From Tianweitania sediminis (GTDB lineage: Bacteria > Pseudomonadota > Alphaproteobacteria > Rhizobiales > Rhizobiaceae), in assembly GCF_017813335.1 (NCBI RefSeq), contig NZ_JAGIYY010000001.1, positions 1-64,000 of the forward strand: a stretch of 64,000 nt of DNA. Reading direction: 5' to 3'. The notes under the pieces were generated by a model. It did not search any database and was not told the DNA's origin. It worked only from the letters and a program-made list of their open reading frames with translations. The position numbers and the translations under genes are program-made. The stretch's first letter is position 1. Each line of letters opens with the position of its first letter. This document shows, one piece after another, positions 35,153 to 42,335 of this stretch.

Positions 35153-36346
35153 ATGCGCAACAATGACAGCATCGCCATCATCAGCGACCTGGTTGGCTTC
35201 CAGACTGTTTCACGCAATTCCAATTCAGACTTGCTCGCCTATGTCGCAGATTATCTCAGCGAGCATGGCGTGACGAGCGACATCCTTTGGAACGATGACC
35301 GTTCGAAGGGTAATCTTTGGGCTACCATCGGCCCAGCCGACGTTCCAGGGGTGATTTTGTCCGGACACAGCGACGTCGTTCCCGTCGATGGGCAGGACTG
35401 GACGAGTGATCCGTTCGTGGCGCGCATCACTGACTCTCGCATATTCGGGCGCGGCACATGTGACATGAAGGGCTTCATCGGCATCGTGCTTGCGGCCGTG
35501 CCGGATCTCGTGACCCGCGACCTCAAGGCGCCGATCCACATCGCGATCTCGTATGACGAGGAGGTCGGATGCACCGGTGTCAGCAGCCTCATCGACCGCT
35601 TGGCGGCGTTGCCGGTCAAGCCGGCCCTGTGCATCGTCGGCGAGCCGACCAGCATGCAGGTGATCGTCGGCCACAAGGGGATCGGTCTTTACAGGGTCAC
35701 AGTCACCGGGTCAGCCGCCCATTCCAGCCAAGCCCCGTACGCGGTGAATGCCATTGAATATGCGGCACAGACCATCGTCTTCATCAAGTCTCTTTCAACC
35801 GAGCAGGCTCATGCCGGGCCGCATGACCACGATTATGATGTCAGTCATTCCACGATTTCGGTCACCACGATCGAGGGCGGAGCGGCGGTCAATATCATCC
35901 CGGAACGCTGCGTCTTCCAGTTCGATATACGCTCTTTGCCACAGCTCGAAACGGAAGCCGTGCTGGCGCGTATCCAAGCCTTTCTTGATGCAGAAATTCG
36001 ACCGGCGATGCGGGCGACCTCACCGGCAAGCGGTGTTCAGATCGAGCCTCTGGTCGAAATTGTTGGCCTGGACACCGAGGTCACACATCCCGCTGTGACC
36101 TTCCTAAAGACCCTGGTCGGCCGAAACGACCATGCAAAGGTCGCTTATTGCACGGAAGCCGGCCTCTTCAGCACGCAGGCCGGCATTGTTTCACTTGTCT
36201 GCGGCCCCGGATCGATGGAGCAGGGGCATAAGCCCGACGAATTCCTGGCGCTGTCGCAGATCGAACGCTGCGAAGAGATGATCAGCCGTTTGGCAGATCG
36301 CCTCGAAGATGACGGTCTGCCTTGGAGTGCTGAACTGCGGAGGTGA
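35153..36346 (+). CDS. M20-family deacylase, ArgE-like
   Basis: 397 residues from ATG 35153; the open frame continues upstream but overlaps the dehydrogenase. Metal-ligand motifs: Ser-Gly-His-Ser-Asp-Val-Val-Pro, Gly-Arg-Gly-Thr-Cys-Asp-Met-Lys-Gly and Asp-Glu-Glu-Val-Gly-Cys-Thr-Gly with the general-base Glu. The dimerisation domain is in the middle. Named acetylornithine deacetylase by similarity, but the context (amino-acid dehydrogenase, no arginine genes) favours an N-acyl amino-acid deacylase. Confidence 0.87.
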   Translation: MRNNDSIAIISDLVGFQTVSRNSNSDLLAYVADYLSEHGVTSDILWNDDRSKGNLWATIGPADVPGVILSGHSDVVPVDGQDWTSDPFVARITDSRIFGRGTCDMKGFIGIVLAAVPDLVTRDLKAPIHIAISYDEEVGCTGVSSLIDRLAALPVKPALCIVGEPTSMQVIVGHKGIGLYRVTVTGSAAHSSQAPYAVNAIEYAAQTIVFIKSLSTEQAHAGPHDHDYDVSHSTISVTTIEGGAAVNIIPERCVFQFDIRSLPQLETEAVLARIQAFLDAEIRPAMRATSPASGVQIEPLVEIVGLDTEVTHPAVTFLKTLVGRNDHAKVAYCTEAGLFSTQAGIVSLVCGPGSMEQGHKPDEFLALSQIERCEEMISRLADRLEDDGLPWSAELRR

Positions 36347-36352
36347 CCGCCA

Positions 36353-37366
36353 TCACGACAAGACTGTCGCGTTCCGTTGCGCTTCAATCGCCAGTCGGGT
36401 GACCCGCAGGGCGTGGTCACGGGGCATGGCCGTGGCTGTGCGATCGCGCACATCGTTCTGGAAGCGGTGGAAGTAGGTCAGCGGTTCCGTTGACGCATCC
36501 ACGTAGCGCGTGCCTTCCCGGTTTGACAGAAACAGGTGATCGGTGCCGCCGCGACCGCCGACATCGACATATTTGCGCAACTCGATGAAGCCTTCCGTTC
36601 CCAGCAGGAAAAGACGGCCGTCGCCCCAGGTCGGCAAACCGTCCGGCGTGTACCAATCGACCCGGATGAAGCCGCTGGCACTCGCCGAGCGCAGCAGGAT
36701 CTCGCCGTAATCCTGGAAGTCGGACAGGTCGCGCGTGGCATGGTTTGCCACCGCGCTCGAAACCAACTCCGCATCCGTGCTGCCGGTGAAATGGAGGAAC
36801 TGGTCGATCTGGTGCGAAGCGATGTCCGTCAGGATGCCGCCAAAGCGTTCCGGCTGAAAGAACCAGTCGGGGCGGATCGCGCGGTTGAGCCGGTGCGGCC
36901 CAAGCCCCGTTGTTTGCACCACACGACCGATTGCGCCTTCTGCCACCAGCCGCGACGCTGCCTCGCAGGCACGCACCACGAAGCGCTCGGAAAAGCAGAT
37001 GGAGAATATCTGGTTGGTTTCGGCGGCGACCTGCTCGATCTCTGCAACCTGCGGGAGCAATGTGGCGCCTGGCTTGTCGACCATCACATCCTTGCCGGCC
37101 CGCATCGCCCGAACCGCGATCGCGGATCGGTCGCAGGGAACGGCGGCCGACACGATGAAGTCAATTGTCGGGTCGTCGAACAGGCGGTCGCGCTCCAGCG
37201 ACTGGAGGTCGGGAAACCGCTCACGAAAGCCATCCAAAACGCGGTTGTCGCTTGTTTCCGGGCAAAAGCCTACGCATTCAGCGCCAGCGGCGACGTTCTC
37301 GCCGACCAGATGGAAGATGTGGCGGTGATCCAGCCCGACCGCCGCGAAGCGCAAACGGCGGGTCAT
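36353..37366 (-). CDS. Gfo/Idh/MocA-family oxidoreductase
   Basis: 337 residues. An N-terminal Rossmann domain (Phe-Ala-Ala-Val-Gly-Leu-Asp-His-Arg-His, less canonical than its neighbour), then Asp-Lys-Pro-Gly-Ala near residue 98 in place of the usual Glu-Lys-Pro, and a C-terminal beta-sheet domain with Asp-Ile-Ala-Ser-His-Gln-Ile-Asp. Family members dehydrogenate sugars or inositols with NAD(P). It overlaps the related upstream gene by four bases and is the last gene of the TRAP operon. Confidence 0.85.
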   Translation of the reverse strand: MTRRLRFAAVGLDHRHIFHLVGENVAAGAECVGFCPETSDNRVLDGFRERFPDLQSLERDRLFDDPTIDFIVSAAVPCDRSAIAVRAMRAGKDVMVDKPGATLLPQVAEIEQVAAETNQIFSICFSERFVVRACEAASRLVAEGAIGRVVQTTGLGPHRLNRAIRPDWFFQPERFGGILTDIASHQIDQFLHFTGSTDAELVSSAVANHATRDLSDFQDYGEILLRSASASGFIRVDWYTPDGLPTWGDGRLFLLGTEGFIELRKYVDVGGRGGTDHLFLSNREGTRYVDASTEPLTYFHRFQNDVRDRTATAMPRDHALRVTRLAIEAQRNATVLS

Positions 37367-38391
37367 TGGGCAACCTTGACGGGCGTGCCGGTGCGTCCGG
37401 TTTCGATCAAGGCATCGATCAGGTGATGGACCTTGAGCGCTTCCTCCCCCGTCACTTTGGGCTCGCGCCCGTTTCTGATCGCCTCAACGAAGTCGGCCAT
37501 GACCGCGCGATGGTAATCGTGCGGGAAGGCCATGGGATCAGCACCCGTGCCGCCAGCCGAGCGGTCCGGCTCGATTGCGACGGTGCGGCCGTCGTGGAAC
37601 TGCACGAGGAGTTCTGTTCCCCGCAGTGCCGCCGTTCCGCGCTCGCAGGTCAAGACAATCTCCTCGAGAAAGCCCGGATAAGCGGCCGTGGTCGCGTCGA
37701 TCGTGCCAAAGGCTCCGTTGCGGAACCGGACCGCCGCGCAAACCATGTCCTCCGTTTCCATCTGGTGCACCGGCGTGGTGGTGGCGAACCCCGTGACTTC
37801 CCCTATGCCGCCGGCCAGGGACAGCATCAGGTCGAGCGTGTGGATTCCCTGTGAGATGAGGACCCCGCCGCCGTCGCGCGCGAAAGAGCCGCGACCCGGC
37901 TCGTTGTAATAGCTTTGCGGGCGCCACAAGCGGATGATCGTGGAACAGCCGACGATGCGGCCGAGTTCGCCTTCCTCCAGAAGCGCGCGCAGCTTCAGCC
38001 CGGCAGGGCGGAACCGGTGCTGCAGCACGATCCCGAGCCTGACGCCGGCTTTCCGGCAGCCTTCCACCAGTTCCGTTGCCCGGGCGGTGGTGATGTCGAT
38101 CGGCTTTTCCATCAACACGTGCTTGCCCGCGGCCGCGCAGGCGAGCCCGATGTCGCGATGGGTGTTGGCCGGAGAAAACACGGCTACCGCCTCGACGCTG
38201 CGGTCATCCAGAATGGTTTGCAGGTTGTCGCACAGCGGAAACGGGAACTTCTCGCCGAATGCCCTTCGTCTTTCGGCGCTCGGGCTGAAGGCATGCACCA
38301 CTTCAACAGTGTCGCCCAGGTCCATTAGCCCCTTGGCGTGGGGCGTGACCGCCATTCCGAGGCCAACAATGGCGATGCGTGTCTTGGTCAC
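37363..38391 (-). CDS. Gfo/Idh/MocA-family oxidoreductase
   Basis: 342 residues. The NAD-binding motif is Ile-Val-Gly-Leu-Gly-Met-Ala (residues 8-14); the catalytic-lysine motif is Met-Glu-Lys-Pro-Ile-Asp (about 95-100); and Gln-Gly-Ile-His-Thr-Leu-Asp supplies the active-site His. It oxidises a polyol, sugar or sugar acid. Situated between the TRAP importer and a second family member, so two successive oxidations of the imported compound are likely. Confidence 0.88.
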   Translation of the reverse strand: MTKTRIAIVGLGMAVTPHAKGLMDLGDTVEVVHAFSPSAERRRAFGEKFPFPLCDNLQTILDDRSVEAVAVFSPANTHRDIGLACAAAGKHVLMEKPIDITTARATELVEGCRKAGVRLGIVLQHRFRPAGLKLRALLEEGELGRIVGCSTIIRLWRPQSYYNEPGRGSFARDGGGVLISQGIHTLDLMLSLAGGIGEVTGFATTTPVHQMETEDMVCAAVRFRNGAFGTIDATTAAYPGFLEEIVLTCERGTAALRGTELLVQFHDGRTVAIEPDRSAGGTGADPMAFPHDYHRAVMADFVEAIRNGREPKVTGEEALKVHHLIDALIETGRTGTPVKVAQ

Positions 38392-38422
38392 GTCGAACGA
38401 TCCTGTCGATGCTTAGGTGGAG

Positions 38423-40300
38423 TCACGGGCCGAGCCAGAGAACCGGCAGCATGGTGACGGCCGGCACATAGGTCACCACAAACAGCACGGCGACCAACGC
38501 GACGATGAAGGGCAGGATGGCCTTGAAGGTTTCGGTCTGGTTGGCGCCACCGACACGCGCCGTGGTGAAGACGAGCACGCCAAGAGGCGGGGTGAGAGCG
38601 CCGATCACCAGGTTCATGATGATGATGATGCCGAACTGGATGGGGTCCATGCCGGCTGCAATCACCAGCGGCACGAGGATCGGCACCAGGATCACCAGGG
38701 ACGCGATCATCTCCATGAAGAGGCCCACGACCAGCAAGAACAGGTTGATCACGAGCATCAGCAGGAAAGGCGACGATACGAGGTCGGACAGGCTTTGCGC
38801 GATCTTCTGCGGCACCTGTTCGAAGGCAAGCACCCAGGCGAAAGGCGCGGCCGCAGCGATGATCACGGCGATCACTGCCGTGTCGAACACCGACTCGCGA
38901 ATGGCAGCGATCAGGTTGGAGACCGTCAGCTTGCGGTAAAGCAAGGCGCCGCACAGCAGCGCATACATGAAGGCGACGGCGCCGGCTTCCGTTGCCGTGA
39001 AGACGCCAAAGCGTACGCCGCCGACGATCAGCACCGGCAGGGCCAGAGCAGGGATCGCGAGCCCAAGCGAGGACAAGCGCTGCTGCAGCGACGCCTTCGG
39101 CATATCGCCGCCATAGCCACGGCGCCGCGACAGAACATAAACAACAACCATCAGCGAGCCTGCCACCATCAGGCCTGGCACAAGCGTCGCGACAAACAAC
39201 GCGCCCACGGAAACGGAAGCGAGCGCGGCATAGATGATGAGGCCGAGGCTAGGCGGAATAAGATTCGCCAGGGTCGCAGATGCGGCTGTCAGCGCGGCGG
39301 CAAAGGGCCGGCTGTAGCCGCGCTGTGCCATTTCCGGCACGAGAAGCTTGGCAATGGTGGACGCGTCGGCGGTGGAAGAACCGGAAATCCCGGCAAGCAT
39401 GGTGTTGGTGATGATGTTTGCCTGGCCAAGGCCACCGCGCATATGACCGACGAGTTGCATCGCCAGATCCACCAGCCGGGGCGTGATGCCGCCCGCATTC
39501 ATCACGGCCGCAGCCAAGATGAAAAACGGGATCGCCAGCAGCGTGAAGGAGTTCAGCGACGCTGCCATGTTCTGCGAGATCGTCACCAGCAGGATCGGAT
39601 TGAAGGCGGCAAACGCAGCAAAGGCGCCGAAGGCTAGCGCGAACGCGACCGGCACGCCGATTACAATGGCAAAGATGCCGACGCCCACGAGAACGATCGC
39701 GCTGCCGCTTTCGCCGTAAACGCTTGTCGCGCCATAGCGGATCGCCAGGTAGATCAGCAGCCCGCCCGCAAGCACGCCGAGCCCCTGCAGCCAGCCGCGG
39801 CCGGCTTTCGGCCAGGCCAAAAAGAACAGGTTCAACGCTCCCCCAACCGGAGCGGCGGCGAAGAAATATTTCATCGACCACTGCAAGGCTGGGGAAGCCG
39901 AGATGACGCGGTTCACGTAATCCCAGCCATGAACAACGAGCATGATGCTCGCGGCTGCAACCACGGCACGGTTGAACAGCAAGAGAAGGTCACGGGGCCG
40001 CTCGGGCAGCGCCCGCGTGACAACGTCGATGGAGATGTGGGCGTCGCGTCCCGTGGCCACAGCCATGGCAAGGAACACAGCCCAGGCAAACACCCAGGCA
40101 GCCAGTTCTTCAGGCCATGGCAGCCCGGAATTGAAGATATAGCGCAGCACCACCTGCAGACTGGCCACCGCCACGGCAGTCAGCATCAACAGGACGCTCA
40201 CCGTTTCGACGAGACGGTCTACAAGCAGGCCGAAGCCTTGCGGATGGCTTCCCGATGCCACGCCCGCAGGCGCGACATCAGCTTCGGCAACGGCGCCCAT
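38423..40300 (-). CDS. Fused TRAP transporter small and large permease (DctQM)
   Basis: 625 residues. The first 190 or so are the four-helix DctQ part (Leu-Arg-Tyr-Ile-Phe with Pro-Trp-Pro-Glu-Glu, then a cytoplasmic Arg-Asp-Ala-His-Ile). The remaining 430 are DctM with about 12 helices, including Ser-Gly-Ser-Ser-Thr-Ala-Asp and Pro-Pro-Ser near the substrate path. Inner-membrane, sodium-driven. The fusion keeps the order Q-M. The binding protein is encoded directly upstream. Confidence 0.9.
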   Translation of the reverse strand: MGAVAEADVAPAGVASGSHPQGFGLLVDRLVETVSVLLMLTAVAVASLQVVLRYIFNSGLPWPEELAAWVFAWAVFLAMAVATGRDAHISIDVVTRALPERPRDLLLLFNRAVVAAASIMLVVHGWDYVNRVISASPALQWSMKYFFAAAPVGGALNLFFLAWPKAGRGWLQGLGVLAGGLLIYLAIRYGATSVYGESGSAIVLVGVGIFAIVIGVPVAFALAFGAFAAFAAFNPILLVTISQNMAASLNSFTLLAIPFFILAAAVMNAGGITPRLVDLAMQLVGHMRGGLGQANIITNTMLAGISGSSTADASTIAKLLVPEMAQRGYSRPFAAALTAASATLANLIPPSLGLIIYAALASVSVGALFVATLVPGLMVAGSLMVVVYVLSRRRGYGGDMPKASLQQRLSSLGLAIPALALPVLIVGGVRFGVFTATEAGAVAFMYALLCGALLYRKLTVSNLIAAIRESVFDTAVIAVIIAAAAPFAWVLAFEQVPQKIAQSLSDLVSSPFLLMLVINLFLLVVGLFMEMIASLVILVPILVPLVIAAGMDPIQFGIIIIMNLVIGALTPPLGVLVFTTARVGGANQTETFKAILPFIVALVAVLFVVTYVPAVTMLPVLWLGP

Positions 40301-40310
40301 CGTTTCGATC

Positions 40311-41336
40311 TCAGCCTAGCGCCTGCATCGCCTTGATCATTTCGGCGGTTTCAGGGCTCTTTGAGCCGAACTCGTCGAACAGCTTGGCCGTCAGCTCTTC
40401 CATCTTGGCGAGTTCCTCCGGCGGCAGCGACTGGACATTGACGCCGAGCGTCTTCAACTCGTCCAATGCCTTGGCAGCATTCTCGCGGTTGATCCGGCGC
40501 TGTTCGGCAAACGCTTCCTTGGCCGAGCTGCGCACAAGGTCCTGCAGATCCTGTGGCAGACTGTCGAGCCAGGCGGCATTGACGCGAACTGCCTTGGGCA
40601 GGAACCAGTGCCCCGTGAGCGTCAGATTCTTGGCCTGTTCGTAGAACTTGAAGCCGATGATCGAGAACACATCCGAGTCGATGGCATCGATGATGCCCGT
40701 CGACAAAGCCGAATACTGCTCGTTGTATGGCAGGGGCGTGGGCGCCGCACCGAGCAAGGTCCAGAAATCCACCCAGATGCGCAGCTGCGGCACGCGGATC
40801 TTGAGACCGTTGAGATCCGCCAGAGACGCCACAGGACGCTTGGACAGAATGTGGCGGAAACCGGTTTCGCCGTAGGCGACGAACTCGACGCCGGTTTTCT
40901 CGCGGGCAATGTCAGATGCCTTCTGGCCGAGTTCACCCTGGAGCACCTTATCGACATGCTCTTCGTTCTTGTAGATGAAGCCGGGCGCGCCGCCGAGCAC
41001 CGCGATCTCCGGAGCAATGGCTTCTTCGGAATCCGGCCCGGCCGTGGTGACCTGGATGGTGCCGATGCGGCTGCCCTCAAGTGCTTCGGCAAGGCCGCCG
41101 AGCTGCGCGGCGGGGAAATGCTGTGCATCAATGCGACCGCCGCTCTTCTCGTTGAGAGTCTTGGCCCACGCATCGAAAGCATTGGTGATCGGTGTGCCGA
41201 TGCCCTCGGTGTGGGCGATCTTCATCACGAATTTGTCTTGTGCCCGCGCATCCGACAGAAACATCGGCGCAGCAAGTGCTGCTGTGCCTGTTGCCAGAAA
41301 CCCACGTCGCGTAAGGGCGGTGCTTACTTGGTTCAT
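40311..41336 (-). CDS. TRAP transporter binding protein (DctP), Tat-type signal
   Basis: 341 residues, GGAGGAG upstream of the start. The N-terminus has Thr-Arg-Arg-Gly-Phe-Leu-Ala, a twin-arginine motif, and a hydrophobic stretch ending Ala-Arg-Ala, so export is probably by Tat. The mature part has the DctP/SiaP pattern, with Leu-Lys-Ile-Arg-Val-Pro supplying the conserved Arg that binds a carboxylate. With the Gfo/Idh genes, a sugar acid is the likely ligand. Confidence 0.9.
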   Translation of the reverse strand: MNQVSTALTRRGFLATGTAALAAPMFLSDARAQDKFVMKIAHTEGIGTPITNAFDAWAKTLNEKSGGRIDAQHFPAAQLGGLAEALEGSRIGTIQVTTAGPDSEEAIAPEIAVLGGAPGFIYKNEEHVDKVLQGELGQKASDIAREKTGVEFVAYGETGFRHILSKRPVASLADLNGLKIRVPQLRIWVDFWTLLGAAPTPLPYNEQYSALSTGIIDAIDSDVFSIIGFKFYEQAKNLTLTGHWFLPKAVRVNAAWLDSLPQDLQDLVRSSAKEAFAEQRRINRENAAKALDELKTLGVNVQSLPPEELAKMEELTAKLFDEFGSKSPETAEMIKAMQALG

Positions 41337-41388
41337 TGCAGTCTCCTCCCAGTAGTCTGCTTGTCCTCAGCAACTATACACAGCTTGT

Positions 41389-41411
41389 GGTATGGCACCA
41401 TACCGGTATGG
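41389..41411. promoter_or_regulatory. Triple alternating heptamer, probable GntR operator
   Basis: GGTATGG (41389-41395), its complement CCATACC (41398-41404) and again GGTATGG (41405-41411). The first pair forms an inverted repeat with a 2-base spacer and the second a perfect 14-base palindrome. It lies 53 bases from dctP and 77 from gntR, so one regulator can control both. Confidence 0.75.
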
Positions 41412-41487
41412 TAATATTTTGGAGGTGGCGAAATGCCCGCATCACAGGCATTGCCTGTGACGTTGTGCTGAAAGGACCGGGAACTGA

Positions 41488-42207
41488 ATGGACCTGCCGC
41501 TGAAGGTGAGCGAGCCGATCGCGCCGCAACTCGTTGCCGCGCTACGCCAGGCCATTGTCGGCTTGTCGTTTCAGCCGGGCGAAGCCCTGTCGGAAAAGGA
41601 CATCGCAGCGCGCTTCGGGGTGAGCCGCCAGCCCGTACGTGAAGCCTTCATCAAGCTTTCCGAAGCGGGGCTGGTGGAAATCCGCCCCAGCCGCGGCACT
41701 TATGTGATGAAGATTTCCGTCCGCGAAGTCGCCAATGCGCGACTTGTGCGCGAAGCAATCGAGTCCGACATCGCCCGCCACGCTGCGCGTCTCGCACGGC
41801 CGCCTCACATTGCGATGCTGAACCGCTTGATCAAGGAGCAAAGGGACGCTGCAAACGCTGGCGATTATTGGCGCTTCAACGAAGGGGACGAAGCCTTTCA
41901 CCGAGCTATCGGGGAAATCGTCGACTGCGATTATGCCTGGCGGGTCGTAGAAAGCGCGCGGATCCAGACCGATCGTACCCGATTGCTGAGCCTTCCCGAG
42001 GCTTCGCCGATGCCCCTGTTGTTGAGCCAGCACGAGGCCATCGTCCGGCAACTGGAGGCGGGTGACCCCGACGGGGCCGAGCGCACTATGCGGCGCCATC
42101 TGCGCGAAATCCTGGTCGCGTTGCCGCAGATCGCCGCGACGCATCCGAACCTGTTCTCGGACACCATTCTGCCGGCGCACACTGAAGGGTTGGTGCCGCG
42201 GGATTGA
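41488..42207 (+). CDS. GntR-family regulator, FCD (FadR) subfamily
   Basis: 239 residues. A winged helix at about residues 8-75 (Leu-Ser-Glu-Lys-Asp-Ile-Ala-Ala-Arg-Phe-Gly-Val-Ser-Arg-Gln-Pro-Val-Arg-Glu-Ala) is followed by the all-helical FCD domain with Asn-Glu-Gly-Asp-Glu-Ala-Phe-His and a later His-Glu-Ala metal/ligand site. Such regulators sense carboxylates. It is divergent from the TRAP operon, with an evident operator between, so autoregulation and control of sugar-acid uptake are expected. Confidence 0.9.
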   Translation: MDLPLKVSEPIAPQLVAALRQAIVGLSFQPGEALSEKDIAARFGVSRQPVREAFIKLSEAGLVEIRPSRGTYVMKISVREVANARLVREAIESDIARHAARLARPPHIAMLNRLIKEQRDAANAGDYWRFNEGDEAFHRAIGEIVDCDYAWRVVESARIQTDRTRLLSLPEASPMPLLLSQHEAIVRQLEAGDPDGAERTMRRHLREILVALPQIAATHPNLFSDTILPAHTEGLVPRD

Positions 42208-42335
42208 GGGCTGATCCTGCGAAAACAGCGAAGCCCAGGCCGCGCTGGAGGGGGGAGACGAATGGCCCGCCGCGCCTAGTTGTCCTCCATGAAGCGGCAT
42301 GACGCATTGATCGCACTGCCAAGGAGGAAGGCCTC

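Noticed and set aside
38417-39637. Long plus-strand ORF rich in His, Arg and Gln
   Set aside because: Exactly antisense to the DctQM membrane gene; its composition is the mirror of hydrophobic codons.
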